This document shows positions 23,714-32,431 of a DNA stretch of 64,000 nt, one piece after another; position 1 is the stretch's first letter; each line of letters starts with the position of its first letter. The notes under the pieces were generated by a model, which was not told the origin of the DNA, did no database searches, and saw nothing but the letters and a program-made list of their open reading frames with translations. Source of the DNA: Enterococcus gilvus ATCC BAA-350. GTDB taxonomy: Bacteria > Bacillota > Bacilli > Lactobacillales > Enterococcaceae. The DNA lies in the NCBI RefSeq assembly GCF_000407545.1, contig NZ_ASWH01000001.1:601001-665000 (forward strand), in the 5' to 3' direction. A program made the position numbers and the translations under genes.

Positions 23714-24311
23714 AAAACTCAATAGATTCGAACCTAGTGAAGATCGTTTGAACAACGAGCTAGGACAATGTGGGATAAGTCGTAACAAGTGAGAATGCGG
23801 GATACTGTGTTCTGATTTGGGTATGGATCACAGAAGGATGCGTCCGGTAATATGATCGGAACTAGTGGTAAAAGCCATTATACGCAAAGCGTTGTGTGGA
23901 AATTATGCAGAGGTAAGGTGCAAGACTTTCGGGCGAGACAATAGACGCTCCAGTGGAGAATAATCTTAGTTAGGGTTAGCGTGAGAAACTAAGCAAACCT
24001 AAGAAAACTCAAAACAATCGCTACTGATGAGAAACCTAGAAATAGGTGTATGACGAAAGAAATTGGCACGAGTAGCTTAACTTATCAGCTCTTTGGAGTA
24101 AACAGATGCTAAGCCAAAAAATGGCTAATAATGTTTAACAATAATATGCTGAATGTTCAAGTGAAAGTTGTTGGCTGTTATGCCAGACCACGCACGAAAA
24201 GCAAGAAGAAGCATTACTGTAGCTCGGTAGTGTTCAGCCTTCTTGGGCGTGTTACCCAATAACCTTGAAAATAATTAAAGCAGGAAGAAAAGCCTGAATC
24301 TGTTGAGTTTT
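23714..24311 (+). ncRNA. Large structured phage RNA, ROOL-like
   Basis: About 598 nt without a credible gene. The ends pair over 16 bp: AAAACTCAATAGATTC (23714-23729) with GAATCTGTTGAGTTTT (24296-24311), one G-U pair. Many inner hairpins are visible: ACCTA-GAAA-TAGGT, AGCCA-AAAAA-TGGCT, TTGGG-CCCAA, CATTAC-GTAGTG, CTTAGTT-AACTAAG, and AGGGTT able to pair with AAACCT as a pseudoknot. ROOL RNAs are about 580 nt, have paired ends and lie in Firmicute prophages away from genes. GOLLD is the main alternative but is usually longer. Class assignment is from size, setting and form, not from a covariance search. Confidence 0.65.
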
Positions 24312-24335
24312 GAGTTTTTAAAATGATACATAATC

Positions 24336-24360
24336 AAGATCGCTTAGGCGGTCTTTTTAT
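24336..24360 (+). terminator. Terminator after the structured RNA
   Basis: AAGATCGC (24336-24343), loop TTAG, GCGGTCTT (24348-24355), then TTTATTTTG. It probably defines the 3' end of the RNA transcript. Confidence 0.75.
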
Positions 24361-24381
24361 TTTGTACAAGGAGTGATTTGA

Positions 24382-24558
24382 ATGTATCGACCGCAATATT
24401 TAGAACAAAGGTATGAGGTGACTAACATATATGCTTGGTCTAATACTGTTCCATATTTTACTATTCGAACACCAATTAAAAGCAATACATATGAACGTAA
24501 AGAAAACAATGAAGTCATTAGGCGATACGGAAGAAAGATACATCGAAGAAAGGGCTGA
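24382..24558 (+). CDS. Small basic phage protein (58 residues)
   Basis: ATG 24382 with AAGGAGTGA upstream; 58 residues, tyrosine-rich first half and strongly basic end (RRYGRKIHRRKG). First gene after the large RNA. Unrecognised. Confidence 0.55.
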   Translation: MYRPQYLEQRYEVTNIYAWSNTVPYFTIRTPIKSNTYERKENNEVIRRYGRKIHRRKG

Positions 24559-24563
24559 TCCAA

Positions 24564-24767
24564 ATGAGAAACCACTGGTACATTTCATTGGCAGGTAACT
24601 ATCCGCAGCGCGCAATGTCTGCGCAGATAGCAAAGCGTTATACCATTGTTGAGCTGACGGATGAAGCGACACCGAATGAGATTGATCAGTGCAAGTTGGT
24701 TCTCATTGGTATTGGTTGGTTTAAGGATGAACATATACAGGCAAACATAAAGAGGTGGTTGAAATGA
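24564..24767 (+). CDS. Hypothetical phage protein
   Basis: 67 residues, alpha/beta-like with KLVLIGIGWF near the centre. The ribosome site is weak, so it may be translated by coupling to the gene before. It overlaps the next start by ATGA. Confidence 0.5.
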   Translation: MRNHWYISLAGNYPQRAMSAQIAKRYTIVELTDEATPNEIDQCKLVLIGIGWFKDEHIQANIKRWLK

Positions 24768-25300
24768 AACTAATAGATTATATACATGAAGGATACAACA
24801 TAGTAACATCGGAATGCATAGGAAGAGCAATTAGACAATCACATCCGGCTACGTTTGTGTTTACAGGTGGAGACTTTGAAAGTATACCACGTGGGAAATT
24901 ACTGGTTGATAGTTTCTATAGCTATCTTCCTGGAATAAGGGACGCTATGGAACTTCAGAATGCTTATGCAGTGGAACGATTTACTAATGATTTTGTTGGG
25001 GCAGAAGCAAGAGTTAAATCAATGAACTCGCTTGAACAAAGCCTAAAGTATCTGAATAACAAACAAGAACCTAACCTACTAGAAATCAAACTGAAGGATA
25101 CTGATTCGGTCCCTGAAGTCTGGTATCGAGGCGAGCGGGTGGACGAGATGCCTAAAGCTTTGGTGGATATCTCGTATCATTACAGGACGACCGGAGAGTG
25201 GCCTGATGATTCAGCCAATGACATCAACATAGAATACTACTCAACATCGAATGATAAGTACCTCGATAAGAAGATCATTGGACACAAGCGGGACATGTAG
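24764..25300 (+). CDS. Hypothetical phage protein
   Basis: 178 residues from ATG 24764 (AGAGGTGG upstream). Soluble, no motif recognised. It directly precedes the HNH gene (next start follows the stop), so it belongs to the packaging-entry block. Confidence 0.6.
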   Translation: MKLIDYIHEGYNIVTSECIGRAIRQSHPATFVFTGGDFESIPRGKLLVDSFYSYLPGIRDAMELQNAYAVERFTNDFVGAEARVKSMNSLEQSLKYLNNKQEPNLLEIKLKDTDSVPEVWYRGERVDEMPKALVDISYHYRTTGEWPDDSANDINIEYYSTSNDKYLDKKIIGHKRDM

Positions 25301-25612
25301 ATGATTGAAGTAACAACTAAAGCAGACAGAGCTAAGTTCTATTCATCAAGCGAGTGGAAGCAGCTAAGGAAAGAAGTGCTGGAACGTGATCACTACGAAT
25401 GTCTGTGGTGTAAAGAAGAAGGCAAGGTTACAACTGTTAACGATTCTATCTTGGAAGTGGATCACATTAAAGAGCTTGAATATCATCCAGAATTTGCTAC
25501 TGATATAGATAATCTAAGAACATTGTGCAAAGAATGCCACAATAAACGGCATAGTCGTATGAATTATCGCGGCGCAGAACGTAAGAAAAAATTTGATGAT
25601 GAATGGTGGTGA
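25301..25612 (+). CDS. HNH endonuclease
   Basis: 103 residues with the full HNH/zinc pattern: CLWC (residues 32-35), EVDHIKEL with the catalytic His, then LRTLCKECHNKRHSR. In cos phages, an HNH protein encoded next to terminase works with it in genome packaging (HK97 gp74 type). The gene lies about 290 bases ahead of the small terminase gene. Confidence 0.9.
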   Translation: MIEVTTKADRAKFYSSSEWKQLRKEVLERDHYECLWCKEEGKVTTVNDSILEVDHIKELEYHPEFATDIDNLRTLCKECHNKRHSRMNYRGAERKKKFDDEWW

Positions 25613-25793
25613 CGATTTGGAAGAATTAGTTAACGGGATGTTTAATGTTTACTTGGAATTAATTAAACAAGAGGACGAAGAACAAGGTGAAAAAATCGAG
25701 CAAGTATTTATTTCGATGTTTAACTTAATGTCGGAAAAGGAACAAATTAAATGTAAGAAAGAATCGTTAATCAAATTGTTGCAAGAGTTGTAA
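25593..25793 (+). CDS. Small acidic phage protein
   Basis: 66 residues from ATG 25593, or 58 from TTG 25617, which has GGTGGTGA upstream. Overlaps the HNH end. Acidic, leucine-rich, unrecognised. Confidence 0.5.
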   Translation: MMMNGGDDLEELVNGMFNVYLELIKQEDEEQGEKIEQVFISMFNLMSEKEQIKCKKESLIKLLQEL

Positions 25794-25897
25794 GCCCCCC
25801 GGTCTAAAATATTTCAATGTTAAATGAGATTTTGGAAACCGGTGGATGGGCTCGACTCCGCAGAAATATCGAAAATTCTCGTGAAGGGGGGGTAGGT
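25794..25897. other. Candidate cos region
   Basis: A 104-bp gap before the small terminase gene with a C-run and G-run flanking (GCCCCCCGGTCT at its left end, GGGGGGG at its right). The position between HNH and terminase fits a cos packaging site. No cohesive end can be read with certainty. Confidence 0.3.
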
Positions 25898-26200
25898 ATG
25901 AAATACAATATCAAGAAATTAGAAAAAGAGTTGACTACAAAAGTTGATACAGAATCTCAAAAAGAAATTGAAAAAATTAATAGATATATTAATCTTCTAG
26001 AAATCTTCTATGAACTTGACGAGAGTATCAAAGAAGATGGCTCAATGGTGATCACAGAAAACGGCTCACAACGATTCTTGAAACCTAACCCTGCCATTGT
26101 CGAGAAAACAAAAATCAATACTCAGCTTCTTGCTATTGAACGGTCCTTTATTTTTATTGATGATAATGACCGTCCGGACGACGGAAGTGATTTGGTATGA
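25898..26200 (+). CDS. Terminase small subunit, P27-type
   Basis: 100 residues from ATG 25898 (GGGGGGGTAGG upstream; the longer frame from 25817 lacks a site). Helical, with the C-terminal NPAIVEKTKINTQLLAIERS expected in P27-family small subunits, which bind the packaging site. Short for the family. ATGA-type overlap with the large subunit. Confidence 0.75.
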   Translation: MKYNIKKLEKELTTKVDTESQKEIEKINRYINLLEIFYELDESIKEDGSMVITENGSQRFLKPNPAIVEKTKINTQLLAIERSFIFIDDNDRPDDGSDLV

Positions 26201-27843
26201 TCAGCCATAAATACATTGAAGACTATTTTAATCGATATGAGAGTGGGGAAATAAAGCTTAATAAAGATCGAGTAGATTTAATTAAGTACCTCAAAAGAGA
26301 GGTGCTTAGCCGGAATGACCTATATTTTGATGATCAACAAATAGACAATTACATAAGTTTTAGTGAACGGTGGTTTTTCTCTTTAGATCCATGGGAGAAA
26401 TTTATAGCTCCGTTCATTTTTTTGTACTTCAAAGAAGATGATGAACTATTTTTTGAAGAATTTTTTATTTCCATGGGTCGTGGTGGCGGTAAGAATGGTT
26501 TTATCACCACATTAGCGACTTACTTTATTAGTCCATTACATGGGATTCGTAATTACAATGTTTCCGTAGTAGCCAACTCGGAAAAACAAGCGAAAGTATC
26601 TTTTGATGAATCATTCAATAAGATAGAAGCTGAAAAAGGTTTGCAAAAATCTTTTGATCACAAAAAAGCACAGATTACAGGGGTAGCTACTAAAAGCGTG
26701 TTTACGTTTCAAACTTCTAACGCCTCAACTAAAGATGGCGGTCGTGAGGGATGCGTAATCTATGATGAAATACATGAGATGGAAAATCGAGCGACTGTAG
26801 ACGTTTTTAGTGGTGGGCTCGGTAAAGTAGCTAATCCTCGTGAGTTTTTCATTGGAACAGATGGCTTTGTACGTGAAGGATTTTATGATCAATTGGTTGA
26901 GCGTTGCAGGGATGTCATGAATGGAGATAACCCTGATGATGATCGAATTTTTCCTTTTATCTGCAAACTAGATGATAAAGCAGAAGTCGACGAATATGAC
27001 ATGTGGGAGAAGGCAAATCCGGCTTTTGAAAAACCTATTATAGGTCGTTCTAAACGTCTATTTAATAAAGTGAAAAAACAATACTTGGCACTGAACACGA
27101 ACCCTGGTGGCCGTTTAGCCTTTATGACAAAGCGTATGAATTTGCCTGAAGAAGATGTTGAAAAAGACGTTACTTCATGGGAAAACATTCTGGCGACAAA
27201 TAGACCTTACCCAGAATTGCTGCACAGAACGGCGATAGCTGGGTTCGACTACGCAAGTATTCGAGATTTTGCAAGTGTAGGGTTGTTGTTCAAAATAGAA
27301 GGTCGATATGTTTGGAAAACTCATTCATTTGTGAGGAAAGGCTTCTTACAAATGGTTAAGTTGAAAGCCCCGATTGAAGAATGGGAACAAAGAGGGTTGT
27401 TGACAATTGTTGATGAACCTTCTATCGATCCAATGCATATCGTTCGTTGGTTAGATAATCAACGTGACTACTATGGTATTCAAAAAGTCGTTGCCGACAA
27501 TTTTCGTATGGACCTCTTAAAACCATTATTAGAAGAGTACGGTTTTGAATATGAATTCATTCGAAATCCTCGTGGAGTACATTCAAAAGTGGCACCAATT
27601 GTAGAGGACAGTTTTGCTAATAAAAAGATAATCTTTGAGGATAACCCTCTCATGCGCTGGTACGTACAGAATACATTGGTTAAAACAGATGCTCTGGGTA
27701 ACAAGACCTATCTTAAAAAAGAAGAAAAGACACGTAAAACGGATGGTTTTCAGGCGTTTTTGATGGCTCTTTACAAATCAGACGAGATCGAAGAAACCGA
27801 TATTTCCGGCTTCTTAGATCTCATGGACGGAATCAATTTCTAG
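26197..27843 (+). CDS. Terminase large subunit
   Basis: 548 residues, HK97-like (Terminase_1) packaging motor. ATPase: Walker A-like MGRGGGKNGF near residue 93 and Walker B CVIYDEIHE near 185. Nuclease: acidic residues in IAGFDYASIRD and KVVADNFRMD in the C-terminal half. It cuts concatemeric DNA and pumps it into proheads. Coupled to the small subunit by overlap. Confidence 0.95.
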   Translation: MISHKYIEDYFNRYESGEIKLNKDRVDLIKYLKREVLSRNDLYFDDQQIDNYISFSERWFFSLDPWEKFIAPFIFLYFKEDDELFFEEFFISMGRGGGKNGFITTLATYFISPLHGIRNYNVSVVANSEKQAKVSFDESFNKIEAEKGLQKSFDHKKAQITGVATKSVFTFQTSNASTKDGGREGCVIYDEIHEMENRATVDVFSGGLGKVANPREFFIGTDGFVREGFYDQLVERCRDVMNGDNPDDDRIFPFICKLDDKAEVDEYDMWEKANPAFEKPIIGRSKRLFNKVKKQYLALNTNPGGRLAFMTKRMNLPEEDVEKDVTSWENILATNRPYPELLHRTAIAGFDYASIRDFASVGLLFKIEGRYVWKTHSFVRKGFLQMVKLKAPIEEWEQRGLLTIVDEPSIDPMHIVRWLDNQRDYYGIQKVVADNFRMDLLKPLLEEYGFEYEFIRNPRGVHSKVAPIVEDSFANKKIIFEDNPLMRWYVQNTLVKTDALGNKTYLKKEEKTRKTDGFQAFLMALYKSDEIEETDISGFLDLMDGINF

Positions 27844-27864
27844 CAGGAGAGGAGGTGAGATTTA

Positions 27865-29016
27865 TTGAGTAAGTTTCAAAACTGGCTATCGATTTACAAG
27901 AAAAATTCTGAGTTAGAAACGTTGATGGGACTAGAATTCTTTCAAGATGATTCTGAACGAGCTTATCTTAAAAAACTATCTATTGATACATGTATAAACT
28001 TTTTAGCACGGACAATCAGTCAGGCGGAGTTTCGAATTATGGATGGAGATAACCTAGATAAAGGCGACTGGTACTACAAATTGAATATTCGACCTAACAC
28101 TGATCAATCATCCACAGATTTCTGGCAGTATTTTGTTTATAAACTACTATTTGACAATGAAGTTTTAGTGATTCTAACAGATACAGATGATTTACTGATT
28201 GCGGACTCGTGGGTGCGTAATGAATATGCATTATACGATGATACATTTGAATCAGTGACAGTAAAAAACTATACATTCAAGCGAAAATTTTCAATGGATG
28301 AAGTAATTTATCTCAAATACAATAATGAAGCGCTGGAGAATTATATTTCAGGGCTATTTGGTGATTACGGAGAGTTGTTTGGCCGAATGTTAGAAGTATC
28401 ACTGCGAAACTATCAAATTCGAGGGACTGTGGGAGTTGGACAATTACAAGGTTCGGATGATGAAAAGCAGAAAAAACTTCAAGGGTTCATCGACAAGATG
28501 TTTCAGGCGTTCAAGAAGCCAATTGCTTTGGTGCCGATTACAAAGGGGTTCGATTATTCGGAGCTGTCTAGTAAGTCAGGAGAAACAAACCAATCATTTG
28601 AGGAGTTAGGAAAATTAAAATCAGCCATGATTTCAGAAGTTGCGAAACTCATCGGCATCCCGCCTGCGTTGGTACACGGCGAAATGGCTGATTTAGAACA
28701 GAACATGACTTCTTACATCGATTTCTGTGTGAAACCACTCCAGAAGAAAATAGAAGATGAATTGAATGCTAAGTTGTTTGAGATCCAAGAATTTCGTGCA
28801 GGAAAGCATGTTGATATTTCAGGAATCGATAAACCTGATCCAGTTAAAGATGCTGAGAAAATCGACAAGCTTATTTCTAGTGGATTTATGAACATCAATG
28901 GCGTACGCAAAGAATACGGATTAGAACCTCGTGAGGGTGGTGATGTGTACGTGATGACTAAGAACTATTCAACAGAATTGGAAGGAGGTGAGAACGTAGA
29001 TGAAGATGGAAATTAA
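27865..29016 (+). CDS. Portal protein, HK97 family
   Basis: 383 residues from TTG 27865 with GGAGGTGAG upstream. Family features: LAEAEFRI-like start region (ARTISQAEFRIMD), a central stem and IGIPPALVHGEMADLEQN. Forms the dodecameric DNA gate at one capsid vertex. Overlaps the protease gene by 17 bases. Confidence 0.9.
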   Translation: MSKFQNWLSIYKKNSELETLMGLEFFQDDSERAYLKKLSIDTCINFLARTISQAEFRIMDGDNLDKGDWYYKLNIRPNTDQSSTDFWQYFVYKLLFDNEVLVILTDTDDLLIADSWVRNEYALYDDTFESVTVKNYTFKRKFSMDEVIYLKYNNEALENYISGLFGDYGELFGRMLEVSLRNYQIRGTVGVGQLQGSDDEKQKKLQGFIDKMFQAFKKPIALVPITKGFDYSELSSKSGETNQSFEELGKLKSAMISEVAKLIGIPPALVHGEMADLEQNMTSYIDFCVKPLQKKIEDELNAKLFEIQEFRAGKHVDISGIDKPDPVKDAEKIDKLISSGFMNINGVRKEYGLEPREGGDVYVMTKNYSTELEGGENVDEDGN

Positions 29017-29701
29017 GGGAACGATTATCTCGAATGATGAAAAGTGGATGTATGACTGGTTCGAAATGGATAGCACAGCCCCACGTGACATTATCTTACC
29101 GGAATCAAACGAACCATTAGAAGTCGTGATTAACTCTGGTGGTGGTGATGTCTTTGCAGGAAGTGAAATTTACACGATGCTAAAAGACTATTCTGGCGAT
29201 GTAAACGTCAAAGTCGTAGGCATTGCGGCTTCTGCTGCTTCAGTTATTGCGATGGCAGGAAACAAGGTTGAAATCAGCCCAACTGCACAGATCATGATTC
29301 ATAATCCATGGATTTCAACAGCCGGTGATCATAATGATATGAGGTTTACCGCTGAATATCTTGAAAACTGGGCGGTATCATTAAGCAACGCATACCAACT
29401 AAAGACTGGCAAAACGAAAGATGAATTGTTGCAATTGATGGAATCTGAAACATGGTTTAATGCTCAACAAGCTGTAGAGGCTGGCTTTGCTGATGAAGTG
29501 ATGTTCCAAAATACAGATGCACCAAAATTGGTTGCAAGTCTAACCCCAGTCATCCCTAAAAACGTGATGGAGAAATTTGCAGAGAAGTTAAACCCTGATT
29601 TAGATGAGATCGCAAATAAAGTGATTGAAAAACTAAATACTGAAACAGAAAAACAAGAACCGCAACCTGAAAACAAGGGGTTTGCAAGGTTCTTTTTTTA
29701 A
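29000..29701 (+). CDS. ClpP-like head maturation protease
   Basis: 233 residues of S14 type. Catalytic residues likely Ser78 in GIAASAAS and His101 in MIHNPWI; SGGGDVFAGSEIY is the glycine-rich strand. It trims capsid and scaffold parts during head assembly. GGAGGTGA lies before ATG 29000. Portal, protease, capsid is the standard HK97 order. Confidence 0.93.
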   Translation: MKMEIKGTIISNDEKWMYDWFEMDSTAPRDIILPESNEPLEVVINSGGGDVFAGSEIYTMLKDYSGDVNVKVVGIAASAASVIAMAGNKVEISPTAQIMIHNPWISTAGDHNDMRFTAEYLENWAVSLSNAYQLKTGKTKDELLQLMESETWFNAQQAVEAGFADEVMFQNTDAPKLVASLTPVIPKNVMEKFAEKLNPDLDEIANKVIEKLNTETEKQEPQPENKGFARFFF

Positions 29702-29727
29702 TACCCAAAAATAGGAGGAAATGATAA

Positions 29728-30843
29728 ATGACATTAAAATTATCAAACGAATTTAAATCGATTCGCGAAACGTTCATTAATTCAGTGCAGAATGATGAGC
29801 CGAAAGACAAACAAAATGAACTGTACGGGCAAATGATCGATGAGTTGCTAAACGAAGCAAAACGTCAAGCTCGCGAGGAAGCAGAGAAATATGCAGCAGG
29901 AACACCGGCAGATGCTAAATTAACTGCGAACGAACGCAAATTCTTCAATGAGATCAATACAGAAGTTGGTTACAAGGAAGAAAAACTAATCCCTCAGGAA
30001 ACAATTGACCGTATTTTTGAAGACTTAGTGACTGAACATCCATTATTAGCGAAAATTGGCCTGAAAAATGCTGGGCTACGTTTGAAATTCTTGAAATCTG
30101 AAACACAGGGTGTTGCTGTATGGGGTAAAATCTTCGGCGAGATCAAAGGTCAGTTAGATGCAGCATTCAGCGAAGAAGAATCTATTTCAAACAAACTAAC
30201 TGCATTTGTTGTAGTGCCAAAAGATTTACAAGACTTTGGACCTGCATGGATTCAATCATTTGTAATGGCACAAATCAACGAAGCTTTTTCTGTTGCTTTG
30301 GAATTAGCATTTTTAGCGGGTTCGGGTAAAGAACAACCGATTGGTTTAAATCGTAAAGTCGCAAAAGGTACATCTGTAACTGATGGCGAGTATCCAGTTA
30401 AAACAGCATCTGGAAAATTGACATTTGCAGATTCGAAAGCAACTGTGAAGGAATTGACAAAAGTATTTAAATACCACAGCGTCAAAGAAAACGGTAAATC
30501 ATTGGCCGTCGAAGGACTAGTTACGATGGTTGTGAATCCTAGTGATGCTTGGGATGTTAAAACGCAATATACACATTTGAATGCGAATGGAGTGTATGTA
30601 ACTGCATTACCTTACAACTTAGACATTGTCGAATCTGTAGCTCAAAAAGCTGGTGAGGTTCTTACATTTGTCAAAGGTCGTTACGATGGCTTTTTAGGTG
30701 GCGGTATTAAAATTCAAAAATTTGACCAAACATTGGCAATCGAAGATTTAGATCTATACACTGCTAAGCAATTTGCATACGGAAAAGCTAAAGACGATAA
30801 AGCAGCAGCATTGTGGACATTGGAAATCCCCGAGGGGGAGTAA
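29728..30843 (+). CDS. Major capsid protein, HK97 fold
   Basis: 371 residues. The first 100 or so residues are helical and charged, like the delta domain cleaved in HK97-type capsids; the rest is the coat fold (PKDLQDFGPAWIQSFV and the late FLGGGIKIQKFD). TAGGAGGAAA lies upstream. The frame ends CCC GAG GGG GAG TAA. A -1 shift on the G run would add a 22-residue tail (see the next entry). Confidence 0.92.
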   Translation: MTLKLSNEFKSIRETFINSVQNDEPKDKQNELYGQMIDELLNEAKRQAREEAEKYAAGTPADAKLTANERKFFNEINTEVGYKEEKLIPQETIDRIFEDLVTEHPLLAKIGLKNAGLRLKFLKSETQGVAVWGKIFGEIKGQLDAAFSEEESISNKLTAFVVVPKDLQDFGPAWIQSFVMAQINEAFSVALELAFLAGSGKEQPIGLNRKVAKGTSVTDGEYPVKTASGKLTFADSKATVKELTKVFKYHSVKENGKSLAVEGLVTMVVNPSDAWDVKTQYTHLNANGVYVTALPYNLDIVESVAQKAGEVLTFVKGRYDGFLGGGIKIQKFDQTLAIEDLDLYTAKQFAYGKAKDDKAAALWTLEIPEGE

Positions 30844-30905
30844 CGACCCCAGTAGTGAAAACTGTTGTACCGACACCGGACGGAGCAACAATCACACTGC
30901 AATAG
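30834..30905 (+). other. Likely -1 frameshift extension of the capsid gene
   Basis: At GGGGGAG (30834-30840) the tRNA on GGG can re-pair one base back on GGG. The -1 frame then reads Gly-Val and 20 more residues to TAG 30903-30905, ending D-G-A-T-I-T-L-Q. The major tail gene ends in the same way with a related tail, which argues for function. Confidence 0.65.
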
Positions 30906-30920
30906 AAAGGGGAGTTTCTA

Positions 30921-31214
30921 TTGGAAAAACTATTAGAAGAGTTTAAAAAACGAATGCATATCAGTCATTCATCAGAAGACAATAGTTTAGAAGAAATACT
31001 AGAGGAATCGAAACTCTATATCATCAGTAAAACGGGTCTCGATGAAAATGATAAGCGTGCTAAAACACTTATCTTTTCACGAGCCCGTTATGTGTATAAC
31101 GATTCTCTAGAATTTTTTGAAGATAATTTCCTGAGCGAAATATTAGGTTTGTCTTTTGAAAAGTATAAGGGGGATGATGCTAGTGAGACAGAAGTATCTA
31201 CCACCAAAAACTAG
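30921..31214 (+). CDS. Head-tail connector, gp6-like
   Basis: 97 residues from TTG 30921 with AAAGGGGAG upstream. Helical (LEEILEESKLYIISKTGL, then a second helix bundle with YVYNDSLEFF), as in gp6-type adaptor proteins that sit under the portal. Identification rests on helical pattern and position after the capsid gene. Confidence 0.75.
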   Translation: MEKLLEEFKKRMHISHSSEDNSLEEILEESKLYIISKTGLDENDKRAKTLIFSRARYVYNDSLEFFEDNFLSEILGLSFEKYKGDDASETEVSTTKN

Positions 31215-31551
31215 TTCCGGCAATCTACGAACGCCAATTGAATTTTATGAATATCAGCCACATAAAGGCCCAGATCCTGGTGAAGAAGAGAAAAAAGTTC
31301 TGTATACCTGTTTCGCGGAAATCTATAATCCGTCAATGAAAGATTTAGAGATATTGAACTCCATCGAAACAAAACAAGCGGTAACAATTAAAATCCGTGA
31401 TCCTCATGAAGATTATCTACCAATTAACAAACATTTCGTTGAAGTTTTAGACCGTCGGTACCAATTAATACGATGGAATATTATTGATGTTAGAAACGAC
31501 TTTTCAGACAACAGATTTATAACAATTTTATTAGCGGTGTACGCAAAATGA
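31183..31551 (+). CDS. Head closure / head-tail joining protein
   Basis: 122 residues from GTG 31183 (AAGGGGG upstream). Beta-rich: RTPIEFYEY and VLYTCFAEIYNP are typical of the phage head-tail adaptor (SPP1 gp16-like) family. It overlaps the connector gene by 32 bases and is ATGA-coupled to the next gene. Confidence 0.8.
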   Translation: MRQKYLPPKTSSGNLRTPIEFYEYQPHKGPDPGEEEKKVLYTCFAEIYNPSMKDLEILNSIETKQAVTIKIRDPHEDYLPINKHFVEVLDRRYQLIRWNIIDVRNDFSDNRFITILLAVYAK

Positions 31552-31952
31552 GTAACGTAGAATTTAGGGGCGTACAAGAAACCTTACAATCTTTGGAAAA
31601 AAGTCTTGGAATTAACAAGACGAAGAACATAACGCGAAAAGCGATAAATTCTGGAGCAGAAATAGTTGAGAAGAAACTTCAAACAGACATGCTAGTCTTT
31701 AAAGATAAAGGATACACGATTGACGAAGTTGTCCGTAAAAACGCAACTTACAGAAACTACAAAGCCGAGGCTGAAATAGGATGGAATGGGCCTCATCAGC
31801 GTTACAGGCTTATTCATTTGAACGAATGGGGTTATACGAGAAATGGACGTCAAATAAAACCGCGCGGATTTGGCGTTATTACAAAATCGTTAAAGAATTC
31901 TGAACCATTGTACTTCGAGACAGTGGCATCGGAGGTAAAGAGAAACCTATGA
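31548..31952 (+). CDS. HK97 gp10-family tail completion protein
   Basis: 134 residues. VEFRGVQETLQSLEKSL at the start and HLNEWGYTRNGRQIKPRGF in the second half are family marks. It should cap the upper tail end. ATGA overlaps on both sides. Confidence 0.85.
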   Translation: MSNVEFRGVQETLQSLEKSLGINKTKNITRKAINSGAEIVEKKLQTDMLVFKDKGYTIDEVVRKNATYRNYKAEAEIGWNGPHQRYRLIHLNEWGYTRNGRQIKPRGFGVITKSLKNSEPLYFETVASEVKRNL

Positions 31953-32359
31953 AAGATATGCTTGGTAATATCTATGAATTGCTGTGTAACAATGAATACA
32001 TCAAAAACATGACGTTCAATGATGAAACAGAAGAATATCGCATCAAGTATTACGAACAACCAGAAACGGCGGATAAAACTGGACCATTCATTACAATTAG
32101 ACCTGTGGACGTCCCAAACGAAGCCTATCACGGAAGCGATAAAGAACTTTCTATTGAACATCTAATACAAATTGATGTTGAGTCTAAATACAGAGCAACA
32201 TGCAAACAAATGCAATATGAAATTAAAAAAGAGATGAAGAAGCTCGGCTTTGGCCAAGTGAATGGTCAAGGTTTAGACGAATACTTTTCGGAGACGAAAC
32301 GTTATGTAGACGCTCGACGATATGACGGGAATACACGAATTTACGATACACAATATTAA
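31949..32359 (+). CDS. DUF806-type tail completion protein
   Basis: 136 residues. Position (after gp10, before the major tail protein) and the TGPFITIRPVDVP and IQIDVES strands fit DUF806/tail terminator proteins. A terminator follows. Confidence 0.75.
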   Translation: MKDMLGNIYELLCNNEYIKNMTFNDETEEYRIKYYEQPETADKTGPFITIRPVDVPNEAYHGSDKELSIEHLIQIDVESKYRATCKQMQYEIKKEMKKLGFGQVNGQGLDEYFSETKRYVDARRYDGNTRIYDTQY

Positions 32360-32377
32360 AACAGAATAACAGGAATC

Positions 32378-32405
32378 AAGACACGAAAACTCGTGTCTTT
32401 TTTTG
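32378..32405 (+). terminator. Terminator between head-tail genes and the major tail gene
   Basis: AAGACACGA and TCGTGTCTT form a stem around AAAC, then seven T. Lying inside the late operon, it may reduce read-through, or leave the major tail gene to its own promoter. Confidence 0.8.
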
Positions 32406-32431
32406 TTGTCAAAATTAGGAGGAAATAAATT

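Noticed and set aside
23714..24311. Group II intron, tmRNA or RNase P RNA as identity of the 600-nt structured RNA
   Set aside because: There is no intron-encoded protein, no domain V-like AGC/GUU hairpin at the 3' end, no tRNA-like ends and no tag frame; RNase P conserved segments are absent.
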